Source: Nitrospira sp. BO4 (GTDB lineage Bacteria > Nitrospirota > Nitrospiria > Nitrospirales > Nitrospiraceae). From it: a DNA stretch of 64,000 nucleotides. Location: the NCBI GenBank assembly GCA_030144965.1, contig JAMPUU010000006.1:124001-188000 (forward strand), written 5' to 3'. Below, piece after piece: positions 62,127 to 64,000 of this stretch. The notes beneath the pieces were generated by a model. The model searched no databases, was not told where the DNA came from, and worked only from the letters and a program-made list of their open reading frames with translations. A program made the translations under genes and the position numbers. Within the stretch, counting starts at the first letter, position 1. Each line of letters starts with the position of its first letter.

Positions 62127-63572
62127 TTACTTGACGCCCTGCCCAGCCGCCCTGGGAGCGAACATCTCAAACACACTGGGCGACCGTTCAATATAGTCCG
62201 GTGGGAAGAAGTTGAACCGCCGCCACAGTTCGTACCAGAGTGGCACACGATTCATGATCACCCAGCCCAACACTCTCGTACCCTGGCGCACCTTGGCCTG
62301 TTCCGGCCAGGGCTGAGGATCATCCGGATCGGGAACCACCCAGAAGCGATAGTTTCCCTTTCCATCGTCGATTTGATCGACCACTTTGATGACGCCGCCT
62401 CGGGTACCCGCCATCAATGAAGGCCAGGCTGGTAATGGAATGGCCGGCACGCCGAAGAATAGGATCCTCACTTTTCGGCCTGGGGTCAAGAGCGGAGCAT
62501 CCAACCCTTCAGCTGTCATTTCGATGGCCGGATCGGAAGCGAGTGGAGAAATGGTGACCAGATTCTCTCCCTGCTTGACCGTTTCATTGATTCCAACCTT
62601 AGCCATCTTGACAACCGTCCCATCCATTGGCGCTATGAGTTTCGCGGCCTCGATACGTTGTTGGACGCCCTGTTGCCGGTAAGATATGTCTGCCAAACTC
62701 TCTGTCGCCTTGGCAGCTTCAGCCACCGCAGCATCTCGAGACGCTATGGCATCCATGAGCTTTTGCTGCACGTCTGCCGTGATCTGATCGCGACCGAAGC
62801 TTAAAGCCGACCTGGCTTGTTCAGCAGCCAAAAGGCTGGCCTGCGCTGCCTGGAGACCGGCCTTGGTCCCGATTTCCGTTTGAATCGTCAACTCAAGTTC
62901 ACGTTGAGAGACCAATCCATCCCTGACAAGTTGTCTGTGCCGGTCGACATTGAGTTGTGCCGTATGCACATCAATTTTAAGTTGCTCGACCTTCTGTTGA
63001 GCCTCACGAACCTTGTTGTCAGCTTCCACTACTCGGGCTTCTGCCGAGGGGACGGCGGCTTGGACCAACTTCTTCATCTCTCCAATTCTCTTGGTGAGCT
63101 GATCCGCCCGGGCCAGTGCCGCTTGGCGTGTTTGCTCCAGAGCCACCCTCCGTTGTTCGAACAGTGGGAGGATCTCAGGCGCCATGAAGGTTGGATCGTA
63201 GTCCTCCAGCTCGCCGACGAGTTCTCCCTTTTTCACCTTGACGCCTTCATAAATATGCCAGGCCTTGACACGGCCGGTGATTCTAGACTCGAGCTGTTGA
63301 GGGCGATCATAGGGAGTATACGCGGAAACCTTCCCGGACGCCTGGATGGTCTGCGTCCAGGGTACGAACTCGAGGATAATCAGAAACACCAGAAGAATCG
63401 TTAGAATCGCGCGTGAAGCCGTGAACATACCCCGTGGAATTTGTACGGCTTCCCAGCATGGCAACTTGGCCAATGCGGGTCCCTGTTCAATAGTGATCGC
63501 CTCTAACCCGACCCCTCGCTTAATCAGCGCACGTCCCCCACTGTTTTCGAGACCACCACTTAGGCTAGCCAT
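62127..63572 (-). CDS. HlyD-family membrane-fusion (adaptor) protein
   Basis: The 481-residue protein has one membrane helix (A-I-L-T-I-L-L-V-F-L-I-I-L-E-F-V-P-W), a lipoyl-like first half (E-G-V-K-V-K-K-G-E-L-V-G-E-L), a long alpha-helical hairpin at about 140-300, and a lipoyl second half (L-I-A-P-M-D-G-T-V-V-K-M). This is the architecture of the adaptor for type I secretion or of an inner-membrane transporter. It lies 45 bases after the ABC gene, so the two probably work together. Confidence 0.88.
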   Translation of the reverse strand: MASLSGGLENSGGRALIKRGVGLEAITIEQGPALAKLPCWEAVQIPRGMFTASRAILTILLVFLIILEFVPWTQTIQASGKVSAYTPYDRPQQLESRITGRVKAWHIYEGVKVKKGELVGELEDYDPTFMAPEILPLFEQRRVALEQTRQAALARADQLTKRIGEMKKLVQAAVPSAEARVVEADNKVREAQQKVEQLKIDVHTAQLNVDRHRQLVRDGLVSQRELELTIQTEIGTKAGLQAAQASLLAAEQARSALSFGRDQITADVQQKLMDAIASRDAAVAEAAKATESLADISYRQQGVQQRIEAAKLIAPMDGTVVKMAKVGINETVKQGENLVTISPLASDPAIEMTAEGLDAPLLTPGRKVRILFFGVPAIPLPAWPSLMAGTRGGVIKVVDQIDDGKGNYRFWVVPDPDDPQPWPEQAKVRQGTRVLGWVIMNRVPLWYELWRRFNFFPPDYIERSPSVFEMFAPRAAGQGVK

Positions 63573-63617
63573 GGAGCCTCCATTAATTTACCGGCGTTGG
63601 TTTGCCATTCTAAACGC

Positions 63618-64000
63618 TTATGCATTGGCATGATGAAGCATAATACGACGATCAGCATGATCCGTCAGGTTTGGATCCGTTGATACAAAGATAACCGACC
63701 ATGCTTCATCCTTGGAGCACAACCGGCGTAGCACTCTTTCGCGTAACGATGGTTCGAGTGAGTGAATCAAGCCATCGAATATGAGAACTTGGGGACGTCC
63801 GAGGATAGCGCGAGCTAAGAGGATCTGTACGATGTGAGTCGGCGAAAGGGACTCGCCCAGCGCTGATATATCCGATTTAGCTGCGCGTGGCAGAGTTTCG
63901 ACATCTTCCTCGAGCTCCGTGAAGCGGAGGGCCCAGTTGAGATCATCATAGGTAACATACGAGCGACCCATGACTATATTTTCTTCGATCGTTCCCTCGA
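63618..64000 (-). CDS. ABC transporter ATP-binding domain with degenerate catalytic motifs (partial)
   Basis: The last 127 codons of a longer gene are visible; the frame continues past the window edge (E-G-T-I-E-E-N-I-V-M-G-R-S-Y). They hold the C-terminal half of an ABC ATPase. The signature is G-E-S-L-S-P-T-H instead of L-S-G-G-Q. The Walker B strand is V-L-I-F-D-G, with glycine where the catalytic glutamate is expected. The H-loop region is F-V-S-T-D. Such changes suggest low or no ATP hydrolysis at this site. It pairs with the HlyD gene. Confidence 0.78.
   Translation of the reverse strand, partial: EGTIEENIVMGRSYVTYDDLNWALRFTELEEDVETLPRAAKSDISALGESLSPTHIVQILLARAILGRPQVLIFDGLIHSLEPSLRERVLRRLCSKDEAWSVIFVSTDPNLTDHADRRIMLHHANA

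Noticed and set aside
1..64000. CRISPR array, transposase or phage genes
   Set aside because: No regularly spaced repeats, integrase, transposase or structural phage genes were seen on either strand; the only mobile-element sign is the repeat pair at tRNA-His.

Overview
The window looks like a chromosome segment of a diderm, moderately GC-rich bacterium. The outer-membrane lipoprotein LptE, the F-type ATPase, ZapA/ZapB, paired M16 peptidases, an AURKAIP1/COX24-type mini-protein, polyphosphate genes and several secreted proteins of unknown family together suggest the genus Nitrospira or a close relative (phylum Nitrospirota). That assignment is from recalled gene content, not from a database search. 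Most of the window is dense housekeeping DNA. No integrase, transposase, phage gene or CRISPR array was seen.

Region by region: (1) 1-1378 is the 5' part of a membrane sensor with a PAS domain. (2) 1552-5732 is an accessory stretch bounded by a 74-bp direct repeat (68/74 identical). The distal copy contains the 3' end of a tRNA-His gene, the usual footprint of a tRNA-targeted integration. Inside are small hypothetical genes, a DUF3562 gene, a response-regulator fragment, an exported rhodanese and about 760 bases of decayed sequence. (3) 5860-21050 holds core genes (pyrF, rpsT, holA, lptE, leuS, der, aat, tlyA), an ECF sigma/anti-sigma pair and two exported proteins of unknown function. (4) 19318-28700 is a long minus-strand run: soluble lytic transglycosylase, zapB-zapA, a probable 6S RNA, rny-ymdB, xseA-xseB, tlyA and a sugar-nucleotide epimerase. 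(5) 28836-35445 holds rlmN, an active/inactive M16 peptidase pair, larE, and an F0-only ATP synthase cluster (atpI-B-E-F) facing larE across a bidirectional terminator.

(6) 35611-43134 holds a chorismate-using pabB/pabC pair, a second lytic transglycosylase, nadB, a lipoprotein, the AURKAIP1/COX24 mini-protein and an MsbA-like ABC exporter. (7) 43463-50140 is a polyphosphate-flavoured neighbourhood: ppk1, an RMD1/DUF155 membrane protein, an exported repeat protein, a 27-residue membrane peptide, a CBS protein and a CYTH-CHAD protein. (8) 50146-57933 holds maf, dus, and a 495-residue protein whose first two thirds is a DUF692/MNIO (multinuclear non-haem iron oxidase) domain joined to an unrecognised C-terminal domain; then CBS-PilZ, LOG, DHH and rhomboid genes. 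(9) 57961-64000 holds a hybrid histidine kinase that has lost both phospho-accepting residues, purE-purK, and an HlyD-type adaptor next to an ABC ATPase with a degenerate catalytic site that runs off the window.

The most promising unfamiliar items are the DUF692 fusion protein, the phosphotransfer-dead hybrid kinase, the tRNA-His island remnant, the 27-residue peptide with a near-perfect ribosome binding site, and the HlyD/degenerate-ABC pair. None is proven to be a new system from sequence alone.
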